Positions 16,581 through 25,477 of a DNA stretch of 64,000 nt are shown one piece after another. Under the pieces are notes generated by a model. That model did not search any database. It was given only the letters and a program-made list of their open reading frames with translations, and was not told where the DNA came from. The DNA is from Streptomyces capillispiralis (GTDB lineage Bacteria > Actinomycetota > Actinomycetes > Streptomycetales > Streptomycetaceae), in contig NZ_VIWV01000001.1 of assembly GCF_007829875.1 (NCBI RefSeq), positions 1,550,001-1,614,000 of the forward strand, read 5' to 3'. Each line of letters begins with the position of its first letter. Position 1 is the stretch's first letter. Position numbers and translations under genes: made by a program.

Positions 16581-17483
16581 GTGACACCCATGACGAAGGC
16601 CTCGCGCCGCCCGCTCCCCCGCCGCTCCCCGGTCCGCCGGTCCGCGCGGGCGGCGGCGGCCGCCCTGCTGGTGCTCGCCGCGGCGGCCTGCCAGTGGTCG
16701 GACGACCGGGCGGACGACAAACCCCTCACCGGCACGGTCCACATCGGCGTCAAGACCGACCAGCCGGGCTTCAACCGGCACAGCGAGCACAACGACCGCG
16801 GCTTCGAGGTCGACCTGGCCTCCTACCTCGGCGAACAGATCGGCTTCACACCGGAGTTCGACGACGTGGTGTCCGACAAGCGGGAGCAGAAGCTCGTCAA
16901 CAAGTCGCTGGACATGATCGTCGCCACGTACTCCATTACCCCGGAGCGGGACGAGCAGGTCGACTTCGTCGGCCCCTACTTCGTCACCCAGCAGCGCTTC
17001 CTGGTCCGCTCGGACTACCACGGCATCAAGAACGAGAAGGACGTCGCGGACAAGGTGGTCTGCACCGTGCAGGGGTCGACGTCCGCCGCGGCGCAACTGC
17101 CCCGCAGCACGACGCTGCACCTGCAGAGCGACTACTCGACCTGCGTGCGCAAGCTGCGGCAGAAGAGCGTCGACGCGGTCTTCACCGACGAGGCGCTGCT
17201 CTACGGGTACGTGGAGCAGTTCCGGAGCAGCAAGGTGCCGCTGAGGGTCGTGCGCGACGTCTCGTTCGGGAGCATCAACCGGTACGGCATCGGGCTGCCG
17301 GAGGGCCGTACGCAGATGTGCCACAGACTCCGGGAAGCGCTGCGCACGTACCTCAGCTCGGAGTGGGCCGGCAACGTCAAGGCGCAGCTGCCGGCGCTGG
17401 TCGCCGCCTATCCCGGCGACTGGGAGAACCGGTTCCGTCCCGACCCGGAGGACGTGGACACGTACTCCTCCTGCAAGCCGTGA
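16581..17483 (+). CDS. Extracellular solute-binding lipoprotein, family 3 (polar amino acid/glutamate type)
   Basis: 300 residues from GTG 16581, preceded by GGAAG; an ATG at 16563 overlapping the upstream stop is the alternative. A long Arg-rich lead and hydrophobic stretch end in LAAAAC, a lipoprotein cleavage site. The mature part is an SBP_bac_3 domain: IGVKTDQPGF, GFEVDLASYLGEQIGF, SLDMIVATYSITPERDEQVDFVGPY and YGIGLP. This family binds glutamate, glutamine or other polar amino acids. No permease or ATPase gene is adjacent; instead it pairs with a small membrane protein gene, so it may serve in sensing rather than transport. It abuts the convergent ThuA gene with no spacer. Confidence 0.85.
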   Translation: MTPMTKASRRPLPRRSPVRRSARAAAAALLVLAAAACQWSDDRADDKPLTGTVHIGVKTDQPGFNRHSEHNDRGFEVDLASYLGEQIGFTPEFDDVVSDKREQKLVNKSLDMIVATYSITPERDEQVDFVGPYFVTQQRFLVRSDYHGIKNEKDVADKVVCTVQGSTSAAAQLPRSTTLHLQSDYSTCVRKLRQKSVDAVFTDEALLYGYVEQFRSSKVPLRVVRDVSFGSINRYGIGLPEGRTQMCHRLREALRTYLSSEWAGNVKAQLPALVAAYPGDWENRFRPDPEDVDTYSSCKP

Positions 17484-18134
17484 TCAGCGGGCCGCCGCCC
17501 AGGTGATGCCGCCGTGCAGATGGGCGCGGAAGTCCGGGTCGTCGTAGGCCCCGGCGGTGTGGCCGAGGGCCGTGTAGAAGACGCGGCCCTGACCCTGCTC
17601 GTGGCACCAGGCCAGGGGGTGGTCGTCGCCCATGCCGCCGCCGTCGTACGACGACTCGTCGGCGGAGAGGAGGACCCGCACCCGCCCGCGGGGGCTGGTG
17701 CGGAAGTCGTACCACTCGTCCGTGAAGTGCCAGACGGGCGGCAGGTGCCGGGTCGCCGGGTGGTCGTGGTCCTCGACCACGGCGCGGCCCGGCTGGAGGG
17801 CCGGGTGCCGGTCGAAGCGGGCGCCGAGCAGGTCGCCGTAGTACGGCCAGTCGTACTCGGTGCAGGCGGCCGCGTGCACGCCGGCGAAGCCCCCGCCCGC
17901 CTCGACGTACGCCGCGAGCCGGTCCCGTCCGGCGGGGGTGAGCACCTCGCCGCTGGTGGAGAGGAAGACGACGGCGGCGTACCGGTCGAGCCGCTCCTCG
18001 AAGGCGGCGGGGTCCTCGGTGGCGACGACGTCGAAGCCGCCGAGGGCGCGCAGGGCGGCGATCCCGGCGGGGATGGAGTCGTGCCGGTAGTCCGTGGTGC
18101 GGGTGTGAACGAGCAGTGCGGGAACGGCGGCCAT
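17484..18134 (-). CDS. ThuA-like domain protein
   Basis: 216 residues from ATG 18134 (MAAVPALLVHTR), the shorter of two plausible starts. The ThuA/trehalose-utilisation fold, a class I glutamine amidotransferase-like Rossmann fold, is visible: LLVHTRTTDYRHDSI, AAVVFLSTSGEVL, GGGFAGVHAAACTEYDWPYYG and ALGHTAGAYDDPDF. Members act on or bind sugar-related compounds; the enzymatic reaction is not settled. It sits back to back with the NADAR gene, with about 64 bp between starts. A link to the trehalose genes 33 kb away is not implied. Confidence 0.85.
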   Translation of the reverse strand: MAAVPALLVHTRTTDYRHDSIPAGIAALRALGGFDVVATEDPAAFEERLDRYAAVVFLSTSGEVLTPAGRDRLAAYVEAGGGFAGVHAAACTEYDWPYYGDLLGARFDRHPALQPGRAVVEDHDHPATRHLPPVWHFTDEWYDFRTSPRGRVRVLLSADESSYDGGGMGDDHPLAWCHEQGQGRVFYTALGHTAGAYDDPDFRAHLHGGITWAAAR

Positions 18135-18198
18135 GCGGGAGACCATAGCCGCGGGAAACCCGCTGTCGGCGGCCGGGCCGGTCCTCCAGAATGTGCGG

Positions 18199-19305
18199 AT
18201 GATCGGCAACCGGATCACCTATCGCACGGCGGACGGCGTACGCGTCCCCGGCACCTGGCGGCACGCCTTCCTCCGCAACTTCGACTACCACCTCATCGAC
18301 CTGTTCATCTACGCGGACGGGCTCGTCGACTGCTGGGGGCTGGTCACCCTGGAGGAGTTCGAGAAGCAGGTGCGCAGCGGCCGGGTGGCGACCGAACTCC
18401 CGGAGGGCGCGGAGGCGTCCGCCCACCAGCTCGCCCGGTGGACGTTCGGCCCGTCGCGGACCTGGCTCACTCCCGAGATCCTGGTCGCCGAGATCCGCGA
18501 CACGATCGACAGGCTCAACCGGCGCCCGGACTCCACGGAACGCTGCCTGGCCGCGGTGGACGCGTTCCTGGCCGACCCCACCGAGGAGAGGCGCGACGCG
18601 GCCCGTGAGGCGTACCTCGCCGTCCCCGTGACGCAGCGGCACTACGCGCTGGGCGACATGGACCACAAGGACCGGCCGCTGCAAATCCTGCTGGCCGGCC
18701 CCGGCGGTGTCACCGAGGGCCGCCCGGACGAGGAGGTGAGCCAGGAGTCGTACGACTGGGCGCTGTCCTACTTCGAGGAGCGGGCCGGGTGGATCGCCGA
18801 GGCGGCGGCGCGCGTCCCGGCCGACGGTCCGGCGACCGGCTTCGCCCCGGCGGTGCACCTGTACGAGAGCTACCCGCTCAAGCCGTCCGACGACCCGGGC
18901 ACGAAGGCGCTGCGCAACGAGTTCCCGGCCGCCGTCGAGGTCGACGGCGTCACCTACCCGACCGTCACGCACGCCTACTGGGCCCTCTCCGTCGCCGACC
19001 CGGCCGTGCGGGCGGCGTTCGCGGCGGCGGAGAGCACCTTCGCCGCCCGGGACCTGGCCGCGGCGGCCGATCGCGCCGAGGGCTGGGAGGCGTCCCGGAC
19101 GGCCGTCATGGCCCGGCTGCTGCGGGCCAAGTTCACCCGGCACCCGGAGCTCGCCCGCGCCCTCCTGGCCACCGGGGACGCGACGCTCGTCTACAACGAC
19201 TCCGACTCCGCGTTCTGGGGCGACGGCCACGGCAAGGGGCGCAACTGGACCGGCCGTCTCCTGGAACTCGTCCGGTCCGAACTCCACGCCGGACAGCCGG
19301 ACTGA
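18199..19305 (+). CDS. NADAR-domain protein with N-terminal conserved domain
   Basis: 368 residues from ATG 18199. The N-terminal 75 residues (TADGVRVPGTWRHAFLRNF, LIDLFIYADGLVDCWGLVTLEEF) form a small conserved domain of unknown role, followed by a helical linker. The C-terminal 160 residues are a NADAR/YbiA-like domain: LKPSDDPGTKALRNEFPA, YPTVTHAYWALS, VMARLLRAKFTRHPELARALLATG and FWGDGHGKGRNWTGRLLELVR. NADAR proteins hydrolyse N-glycosidic bonds in riboflavin intermediates or reverse ADP-ribosylation of guanine. Here the usual FxxFS-type opening is less clear and the canonical GxNxLG segment reads GRNWTG. Activity is plausible but unproven. Confidence 0.78.
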   Translation: MIGNRITYRTADGVRVPGTWRHAFLRNFDYHLIDLFIYADGLVDCWGLVTLEEFEKQVRSGRVATELPEGAEASAHQLARWTFGPSRTWLTPEILVAEIRDTIDRLNRRPDSTERCLAAVDAFLADPTEERRDAAREAYLAVPVTQRHYALGDMDHKDRPLQILLAGPGGVTEGRPDEEVSQESYDWALSYFEERAGWIAEAAARVPADGPATGFAPAVHLYESYPLKPSDDPGTKALRNEFPAAVEVDGVTYPTVTHAYWALSVADPAVRAAFAAAESTFAARDLAAAADRAEGWEASRTAVMARLLRAKFTRHPELARALLATGDATLVYNDSDSAFWGDGHGKGRNWTGRLLELVRSELHAGQPD

Positions 19306-19370
19306 CCGCCCCCGGCGGGGTGTCCGATTCCTTCAAGACCGGTGGGGGCGCCCGGTCCTACGGTGGCCTC

Positions 19371-19775
19371 ATGAGTGCACGCTTCGATGCCATCGGGCTG
19401 GTCGTCTCCGACATGGCCGCCTCCGTCGCCTTCTACCGCCGGCTCGGGTTCGCCCTTCCTGAGGGAGCCGAGACCCAGGGACACGTGGAGGCCGCTCTGC
19501 CGGGAGGGCTGCGGCTGCTGCTGGACACGGAGGAGGTGGTGCGGTCCTTCCACCCGGACTGGGAGCCGCCGAAGGGCGGGGGCAGGACCTCCCTGGCGCT
19601 GCGCTGCGACGGTCCCGCGGACGTCGACACGCTGTTCGCGGGGATGGTCGACGCCGGGAGCCGGTCCGAGCTCGCGCCGTGGGACGCGGTGTGGGGGCAG
19701 CGGTACGCCGTCCTCCTCGATCCGGACGGCAACGGGGTGGACCTGTTCGCGCCGCTACCCCCGGCCGGCGAGTAG
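19371..19775 (+). CDS. VOC/glyoxalase-like protein
   Basis: 134 residues in two beta-alpha-beta-beta-beta units of the vicinal oxygen chelate superfamily: [23 protein letters not shown] in the first, and [24 protein letters not shown] in the second. Metal positions of true glyoxalase I are not all conserved, so a binding protein, a dioxygenase-like enzyme or a resistance protein is possible. The last 21 bp overlap the convergent AraC-type gene. Confidence 0.85.
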   Translation: MSARFDAIGLVVSDMAASVAFYRRLGFALPEGAETQGHVEAALPGGLRLLLDTEEVVRSFHPDWEPPKGGGRTSLALRCDGPADVDTLFAGMVDAGSRSELAPWDAVWGQRYAVLLDPDGNGVDLFAPLPPAGE

Positions 19776-20444
19776 GTCACCCAGCGCCAGCCCCGTCAAC
19801 TGCCGTACGTCGCGGGAGAGATGGGGCTGGTCGGCGTAGCCCGCGCGGGCCGCCGTCTCCGCGAAGGGGACGCCCGCGCGGGCCAGGGCGAGGGCGCGGC
19901 GCAGCCGCAGGACGCGGGCCAGGGTCTTGGGGCCGTAGCCGAACGCGGCGAGTGAGCGGCGGTGCAACTGTCGGGCGCCCAGGCCCAGTTCGTCGGCGGT
20001 CGCGGCGACCGGGCGGCCCGCGTCGAGGGCGGCCACGAGGCGGCCGAGCAGCGGGTCGGGCGGGGCGGTGTCCGCGGCCCGGCTCAGGGCCAGGTCCTCC
20101 AGACCGAGCACGGGGTCGGCCGCCGCGCCGACCCGCGCGGTCATCCGCCGTACGGCCGTCGCCGGCCACAGGTCGGCCAGGTCGACGCGGCGGTCGCGCA
20201 GTTCGTGCGCGGGGACGCCCAGCAGGGCGGGGGCGGTACCGGGGCGGAAGCGGATGCCGGCCCAGGTGCTCGGCGGGCCGTCGGTGAGGTGCGCGCGCGT
20301 GTCGGGGCCGGCGACCAGCAGGCGGCCCTCGTGCCACAGCAGGTCCATGCAGCCGTCGGGCAGCACCCGCCCCCGGCCGTCCCCGGACGGGGTGTTGGTC
20401 CACAGGACCGCGCCCGGCAGCCGTGACGCCCGCTCGCTGTACAC
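19755..20444 (-). CDS. AraC-family regulator with DUF6597-type N-terminus
   Basis: 229 residues. The N-terminal half ([22 protein letters not shown] ... [22 protein letters not shown]) is the small sensor domain common in actinomycete AraC regulators. The C-terminal half is the AraC HTH pair ([63 protein letters not shown]). It may control the convergent VOC gene, the usual partner of this regulator type. Only 10 bp separate its start from the end of the second AraC gene, so the two may be cotranscribed. Confidence 0.88.
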   Translation of the reverse strand: MYSERASRLPGAVLWTNTPSGDGRGRVLPDGCMDLLWHEGRLLVAGPDTRAHLTDGPPSTWAGIRFRPGTAPALLGVPAHELRDRRVDLADLWPATAVRRMTARVGAAADPVLGLEDLALSRAADTAPPDPLLGRLVAALDAGRPVAATADELGLGARQLHRRSLAAFGYGPKTLARVLRLRRALALARAGVPFAETAARAGYADQPHLSRDVRQLTGLALGDLLAGRG

Positions 20445-20454
20445 GCCGTCCAGG

Positions 20455-21390
20455 CTACGCCGCCCCGGTCCGCCACTCCTGCGGGCTGACCCCGTACGCC
20501 CGTTTGAAGGCGGTGGACAGGGCGAAGGCGCTGCCGTAGCCGACCCGGCGGGCGATCGCGCCGAGGGTGTCGTCGCTGTCGCGCAGGCGGTCGGCGGCGA
20601 GGGCGAGCCGCCAGCCGGTGAGGTACGTCATCGGGGGTTCGCCGACCCGCTCCGTGAAGCGGCGGGCCAGGGCGGCGCGGGAGACCCCGGCCTTCGCGGC
20701 GAGCGCGGCGACCGTCCACGGGTGGGCGGGGTCGTCCTGGAGCAGCCGCAGCACGGGGCCGACGACCGGGTCCGCCCGCGCCCGGTACCAAGCGGGCGGC
20801 GCCGCCTCCGGCCGGGCGAACCAGGCCCGCAGCGCGGCGATGACCAGCAGGTCCAGCAGCCGGTCCAGGACGACCTCCTGGCCCGGTGCGTCGCGCACGA
20901 CCTCCTGGGCGAGGACCGGGGTGAGCGGGCAGTCCCACATGTCGGTGGTGAGGGACAGCAGCGGCGGCAGCGCGTCCAGCAGCCGGCCGCCGATCTCGCC
21001 CCGCATGCGGTACGTGCCGATCAGCATCACCGTCTCCCCGTCCGGCCGGTCGCCCCAGGTGCGCACACCGAGGTCCATGACGCCGTTGAGGGGGCGCCCG
21101 TCGGGGTGGTGGCACGCGCCGCCGGGCAGGATCAGCGCCTGCGGTGCCGTGCCCGGGTCGTCGGCGCAGGTGTACGGGCCGGGGCCGCGCGCGACGGCGA
21201 GGTCGCCGGGGCGCAGCAGCAGCCGCTCCCCCTCGTCGGGCACGATCCACGCCTCGCCGCGGACCAGGAGCATCAACGTCAGCGGGGCGCGGTCCTCGAC
21301 GCGGACCGCCCACGGGGGGTCGAAACCGGCCCTGATCATGAACGCGCCCCGCGCGCGGGGGCCCTCGAGCAGGCCGGTGAGTGCGTCCAT
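20455..21390 (-). CDS. AraC-family regulator with cupin sensor domain
   Basis: 311 residues. The N-terminal cupin (AraC_binding/cupin_6) spans about residues 10-190 ([33 protein letters not shown]). The C-terminal HTH_18 domain contains [36 protein letters not shown] and [32 protein letters not shown]. This layout is typical of regulators encoded opposite NAD(P)-dependent reductases or NmrA-like genes. The adjacent divergent gene, about 80 bp away, is exactly such a gene and is the likely target. Confidence 0.9.
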   Translation of the reverse strand: MDALTGLLEGPRARGAFMIRAGFDPPWAVRVEDRAPLTLMLLVRGEAWIVPDEGERLLLRPGDLAVARGPGPYTCADDPGTAPQALILPGGACHHPDGRPLNGVMDLGVRTWGDRPDGETVMLIGTYRMRGEIGGRLLDALPPLLSLTTDMWDCPLTPVLAQEVVRDAPGQEVVLDRLLDLLVIAALRAWFARPEAAPPAWYRARADPVVGPVLRLLQDDPAHPWTVAALAAKAGVSRAALARRFTERVGEPPMTYLTGWRLALAADRLRDSDDTLGAIARRVGYGSAFALSTAFKRAYGVSPQEWRTGAA

Positions 21391-21471
21391 GGGGCCAGCG
21401 TAGACGCGGGCTTATGGGGACGAGCCGTTCGGCGATGGTTCCGGGCGGCGTACGGCGGTTGACTCGACGGC

Positions 21472-22350
21472 ATGACACAGAACGCGAAGAGCGCGCGGCG
21501 GACGGACGACACGGACGGCGCGCCGCGTACGACGGGCATGACCCTGGTCGTCACCGGAGCCTCGGGGCGTACCGGGAGCCGGGTGGCGCGGGCCGCCGAG
21601 GCGGCGGGGCTGACGGTGCGGCCGGCGTCGCGGGCGACGGGGTTCGACTGGGAGGACCCGTCGACCTGGGCGGACACCCTGCGCGGGGCCGACGCGGCGT
21701 ATCTCGTCCACCCCTCGGACGTCGGCGCACCCGGCAGCGCCGAGGCGGTCGGCGGGCTCGCCCGCGCGGCCCTCGGGCTGGGCGTGCGGCGGCTGGTGCT
21801 GTTGTCCACGCGGGGCGAGGACCAGGCGCTGCCCACCGAGGAGGCGCTGCGCGCGTCGGGCGCGGACTGGACGGTCGTACGGGCCGCCTGGTTCGCCCAG
21901 AACCTCAGCGAGGGACCGCTGGCGGAGGAGGTGCGGCGCGGGGAGCTGGTGTTCCCGGCGGGTGAGGTGCGCGAGCCGTTCGTGGACGTGCGGGACATCG
22001 CGGAGGTGGTGGTGGCCGCGCTGACCGGCGGGGAGCGGTACGTGGGGCGGACGGTCGCCGTGACCGGGCCCCGGCTGCTGACCTGGCGGGAGGCGGTGGC
22101 GGAGATCGCCGCGGCGGCGGGGCGCCCGCTGGCGTACCGGGCGGTTCCGGCGCGCGACTACGGCGAGGCGCTGACAGGCTTCGGGGTGCCCCGGGAGGAG
22201 GCCAGCTTCCTCGTCGAGCTGTTCGAGACCCTGCTCGACGGCCGCAACGCGCACCTGGAGGACGGGGTGCGGCAGGTGCTGGGGCGGGAGCCGCGGGACT
22301 TCGCCGACGTCGTGCGGGAGGCGGCGGCGGCCGGGACCTGGGCGGCGTGA
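21472..22350 (+). CDS. NmrA-like NAD(P)-binding protein (SDR atypical)
   Basis: 292 residues from ATG 21472. The Rossmann motif VVTGASGRTGSRVARAAE begins 25 residues in, and an ATG at 21538 just before it is an alternative start; no clear ribosome-binding site decides. DVRDIAEVVVAALTG and the absence of the YxxxK catalytic pair point to the NmrA/HSCARG group, which sense NAD(P) ratios or reduce quinone-like substrates (compare QOR2-type proteins). It is divergent from a cupin AraC regulator that probably controls it. Confidence 0.86.
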   Translation: MTQNAKSARRTDDTDGAPRTTGMTLVVTGASGRTGSRVARAAEAAGLTVRPASRATGFDWEDPSTWADTLRGADAAYLVHPSDVGAPGSAEAVGGLARAALGLGVRRLVLLSTRGEDQALPTEEALRASGADWTVVRAAWFAQNLSEGPLAEEVRRGELVFPAGEVREPFVDVRDIAEVVVAALTGGERYVGRTVAVTGPRLLTWREAVAEIAAAAGRPLAYRAVPARDYGEALTGFGVPREEASFLVELFETLLDGRNAHLEDGVRQVLGREPRDFADVVREAAAAGTWAA

Positions 22351-22372
22351 GCCCCGGCGCCGCCCGGGTCCG

Positions 22373-23512
22373 TCACTTCTCCTCGTGGTGCGGTCCGTCC
22401 CCGTGCCGCGGGTGGGTGGTGCGCACATGGGTGCGCAGCCGGGCCGTGACGTCCTCCGGCGGCAGGAAGCGCGACCAGCGTTCGGGGAACTCGGAGGGCA
22501 TGTCGGGGTCGGCCCCGCCGGCCGCGGCGGTGCGGGCGACGTACTCGGCGACCTGCGCCTGCCGCAGCCGCTCGTTGGCCTCGCGGGCCGCGGCCGTGGC
22601 GGCGGCCGGCCAGACCCGGTCGATGGCCGCGTTGACGGCGGCGCCGACCAGCACGGCGAACGCGGACACACCGATCCACAGCAGGACGGCGACGGGGGCG
22701 GCCAGGGAGCCGTAGATGGTCGGTCCCTCGACGGTGTTGGTGAGGTAGATCCGCAGCAGGAAGCTGCCGAGCACCCACATGCCGAGCGCGACCAGCGCGC
22801 CGGGCACGTCCTCGATCCACGGCGAGCGCACGGGCACGGACACGTGGTACAGGGTGGTCAGGAAGGCGATGGACAGCAGGATCACGACCGGCCAGTACAG
22901 GATCTGCACGACCGTCGTCGACCAGGGGACGACCCGGACGACCGCGTCCGGTCCCGCGACCATCAGCGGCAGCGCGATCGAGCCGATCACCAGCGCCACG
23001 ATGAACAGCAGGAAGGCCATCAGCCGGGTCTTGACGATCCCCCGGACGCCGTCGAGGCCGTACATGACGGTGATGGTGTCGATGAAGACGTTCACCGCGC
23101 GGGAGCCCGACCAGACGGCGAGCAGGAATCCCAGGGAGATGACGTCGGGCCGGCCGCCCTTCATCACGTCGTCCAGGATCGGCTCCGCGATCTGCTTCAC
23201 GCCCCGGTCGGAGAGCACCGTGCGGGAGGCCTCCAGGAGGTTGGTCTGCAAACTCTGGATGGTCTCGGCGCCGGTCCAGGCGTCGACGTAGCCGAGCAGG
23301 CCGATCATGCTCAGCAGCAGCGGGGGCACCGACAGCAGCGTGAAGAACGCCGCCTCGGCCGCCAGGCCCAGGATGCGGTACTCCATGCAGGAGTTGACGG
23401 TGTCCTTCAGCAGCAGCCAGGCCGTCCTGCGCTTGGAGACGTTCCGGTACAGGGCCCGGGCCCGGTGGAGGCGGCCGGAGGGCGCGTCGGGGGATTCACT
23501 TGCTGGCTGCAC
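22373..23512 (-). CDS. YihY/virulence factor BrkB family membrane protein
   Basis: 379 residues with about six transmembrane helices. Family features include LGLAAEAAFFTLLSVPPLLLSMIGLLGY near residue 55, ILDDVMKGGRPDVISLGFLLAVWSGSRAVNVF and GPTIYGSLAAPVAVLLWIGVSAFAVLVGA. The C-terminal tail is charged and ends HHEEK. The role of this inner-membrane family is not established; it was once thought to be RNase BN. It is divergent from the AidB-like gene with 89 bp between them. Confidence 0.9.
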   Translation of the reverse strand: MQPASESPDAPSGRLHRARALYRNVSKRRTAWLLLKDTVNSCMEYRILGLAAEAAFFTLLSVPPLLLSMIGLLGYVDAWTGAETIQSLQTNLLEASRTVLSDRGVKQIAEPILDDVMKGGRPDVISLGFLLAVWSGSRAVNVFIDTITVMYGLDGVRGIVKTRLMAFLLFIVALVIGSIALPLMVAGPDAVVRVVPWSTTVVQILYWPVVILLSIAFLTTLYHVSVPVRSPWIEDVPGALVALGMWVLGSFLLRIYLTNTVEGPTIYGSLAAPVAVLLWIGVSAFAVLVGAAVNAAIDRVWPAAATAAAREANERLRQAQVAEYVARTAAAGGADPDMPSEFPERWSRFLPPEDVTARLRTHVRTTHPRHGDGPHHEEK

Positions 23513-23601
23513 GACCTAAAGGTATCCGTCGTGCCTGGTCGCACTCACCCACAGGCCGGTTCCCCGGGTGAGCGGGGCCCGCCGCGGGGTACGTTCGGGA
23601 C

Positions 23602-25236
23602 ATGGCAAGCACCACGCACACCGTGACCAACCAGGCTCCGCCGCTGGTGCAGTACGACGTGTTCGGCGCCGACCGGGCCCTGGTCGAGGCGGTCGAGCGG
23701 CACCTGGATCCGGAGGTGCTGGAGGAGGGGCGCTCCGAACTGGCCGCGCTCGGGCGGACGGCCGGCTCCGCGCAGGTGCAGGAGTGGGGGGTGCAGGCCA
23801 ACGAGCATCCGCCGCGGCTGCGCACCCACGACCGCTACGGCCACCGGGTCGACGAGGTCGAGTTCCACCCCGCCTGGCACCGGCTGCTCGGCAAGGGCGT
23901 CTCGGCGGGGCTGACGGCGGCCTGGAACCGGCCGGGCGGGCATGTGCGGCGGGCGGCGGCGTTCCAGGTGTGGACGCAGGTCGAGGCCGGCAACGGCTGC
24001 CCGCTGTCGATGACCCACGCCGCCGTCCCCGCGCTGCGCGCCGACCCGGCGCTGGCGGCCGTGTGGGAGCCCCGGCTGACCTCGGTGATCTACGACCCCG
24101 CCCTGCGGCCCGCCGGACGGAAGCCCGGCGCGCTGTTCGGGATGGGCATGACGGAGAAGCAGGGCGGCAGCGACGTACGGGCGAACACGACGGCCGCCAG
24201 ACCGCTCGCCGAGGACGGCGCGTACGAGCTGACCGGGCACAAGTGGTTCTGCTCGGCCCCCATGTCGGACGCCTTCCTGGTGCTGGCGCAGGCGCCCGGC
24301 GGCGTCACGTGCTTTCTCGTGCCGCGGGTCCTGGAGGACGGCACGCGCAACGTGTTCCTCATCCAGCGGCTCAAGGACAAGCTGGGCAACCGGTCCAACG
24401 CCTCCGCCGAGGTCGAGTTCGACGGGACGTGGGCGCGCCGGGTCGGCGACGAGGGCGCCGGGGTGCGCACCATCATCGGGATGGTGGCGGCGACCCGGCT
24501 CGACTGCGTGCTGGGCTCGGCGGGGCTGATGCGGCAGGCGGTGGCGCAGGCGGTGCACCACTGCTCCCACCGGGAGGCGTTCGGCGGGAAGCTCGTCGAC
24601 AAGCCGCTGATGCGCAACGTGCTCGCCGATCTCGCGCTGGAGTCGGAGGCGGCCACCACGCTGGCGCTGCGGCTGGCGGCGGCGTACGACGACGGCGGGG
24701 AGCAGGAGCGGGCGCTGCTGCGGATCGCGGTGCCGGCGGCCAAGTACTGGGTGACCAAGCGGTGCGCGCCGGTCGCGGTGGAGGCGGCGGAGTGCCTGGG
24801 CGGGAACGGGTACGTGGAGGAGTCGGGGATGCCCCGGCTGGTGCGGGAGTCGCCGCTGAACTCGATCTGGGAGGGCGCGGGCAACGTCCAGGCGCTGGAT
24901 GTGCTGCGGGCGCTGCGCCGGGAGCCGCAGGCGCTGGACGCGTATCTGCGGGAGGTGGGGCAGGCGCGCGGGGCGGATCACCGGCTGGACGGGGCGATCA
25001 AGAACCTGCTGACCGAACTGGCGGACCTGGAGGGCGTCGAGGGGCGGGCGCGGCGGCTGGTGGAGCGGCTGGCGCTGGTGCTCCAGGGGTCGCTGCTGGT
25101 GCGGTACGCGCCGCCGGAGGTGGCGGACGCGTTCTGCGCGGCGCGGCTGGGCGGGGACGGGGGCGCGGTCTTCGGGACGCTGCCGCACACGCTGGACCTG
25201 GCATCGGTGGTGGAGCGGGCCCGGCCGGTGTCCTGA
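23602..25236 (+). CDS. AidB-like acyl-CoA dehydrogenase
   Basis: 544 residues. The acyl-CoA dehydrogenase fold is clear (GMGMTEKQGGSDVRANTT for FAD/substrate binding, TGHKWFCSAPMSDAFLVLAQ). The C-terminal AECLGGNGYVEESGMPRLVRESPLNSIWEGAGNVQALDVLRAL includes the Glu-bearing region as in AidB and its relatives. AidB proteins in E. coli bind DNA and belong to the alkylation response, but actinomycete homologues may be ordinary flavoenzymes. A strong hairpin follows the stop. No ada or alkA gene is adjacent. Confidence 0.9.
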   Translation: MASTTHTVTNQAPPLVQYDVFGADRALVEAVERHLDPEVLEEGRSELAALGRTAGSAQVQEWGVQANEHPPRLRTHDRYGHRVDEVEFHPAWHRLLGKGVSAGLTAAWNRPGGHVRRAAAFQVWTQVEAGNGCPLSMTHAAVPALRADPALAAVWEPRLTSVIYDPALRPAGRKPGALFGMGMTEKQGGSDVRANTTAARPLAEDGAYELTGHKWFCSAPMSDAFLVLAQAPGGVTCFLVPRVLEDGTRNVFLIQRLKDKLGNRSNASAEVEFDGTWARRVGDEGAGVRTIIGMVAATRLDCVLGSAGLMRQAVAQAVHHCSHREAFGGKLVDKPLMRNVLADLALESEAATTLALRLAAAYDDGGEQERALLRIAVPAAKYWVTKRCAPVAVEAAECLGGNGYVEESGMPRLVRESPLNSIWEGAGNVQALDVLRALRREPQALDAYLREVGQARGADHRLDGAIKNLLTELADLEGVEGRARRLVERLALVLQGSLLVRYAPPEVADAFCAARLGGDGGAVFGTLPHTLDLASVVERARPVS

Positions 25237-25255
25237 GCGGCACGGCGGGCGCGAC

Positions 25256-25293
25256 GCGGGGGTGGTGCTGCGCCGACACGGCACCACCCCCGC
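25256..25293 (+). terminator. Hairpin terminator after the AidB-like gene
   Basis: GCGGGGGTGGTGC (25256-25268) pairs perfectly over 13 bp with GCACCACCCCCGC (25281-25293) around a 12-nt loop, 20 bp after the stop. The T-run is missing, as is common for Streptomyces terminators. Confidence 0.65.
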
Positions 25294-25373
25294 CGCACTG
25301 GCCCCTTACGAGCCGTGGACGCCGCTCGGGACGGCGTCGCTCAAGTTTCAAACATGCCCGGGCCGTCCCACCA

Positions 25374-25393
25374 GGGTTGCAATGGGTTGCAAC
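25374..25393 (+). promoter_or_regulatory. Tandem 10-bp repeat upstream of the GAF regulator
   Basis: GGGTTGCAAT at 25374-25383 is followed at once by GGGTTGCAAC at 25384-25393, one helical turn apart. The second copy contains the palindrome GTTGCAAC. The pair lies about 85 bp upstream of the GTG start and could be an operator for this regulator or its activator. Confidence 0.45.
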
Positions 25394-25477
25394 TTGGCGG
25401 CGCGGTGGCCGTACCGGCCGTCCGTGACGGGGCGCGGACGGCAGTATGGGGACTACAGCCTTTTTCCGGGAGGACCG

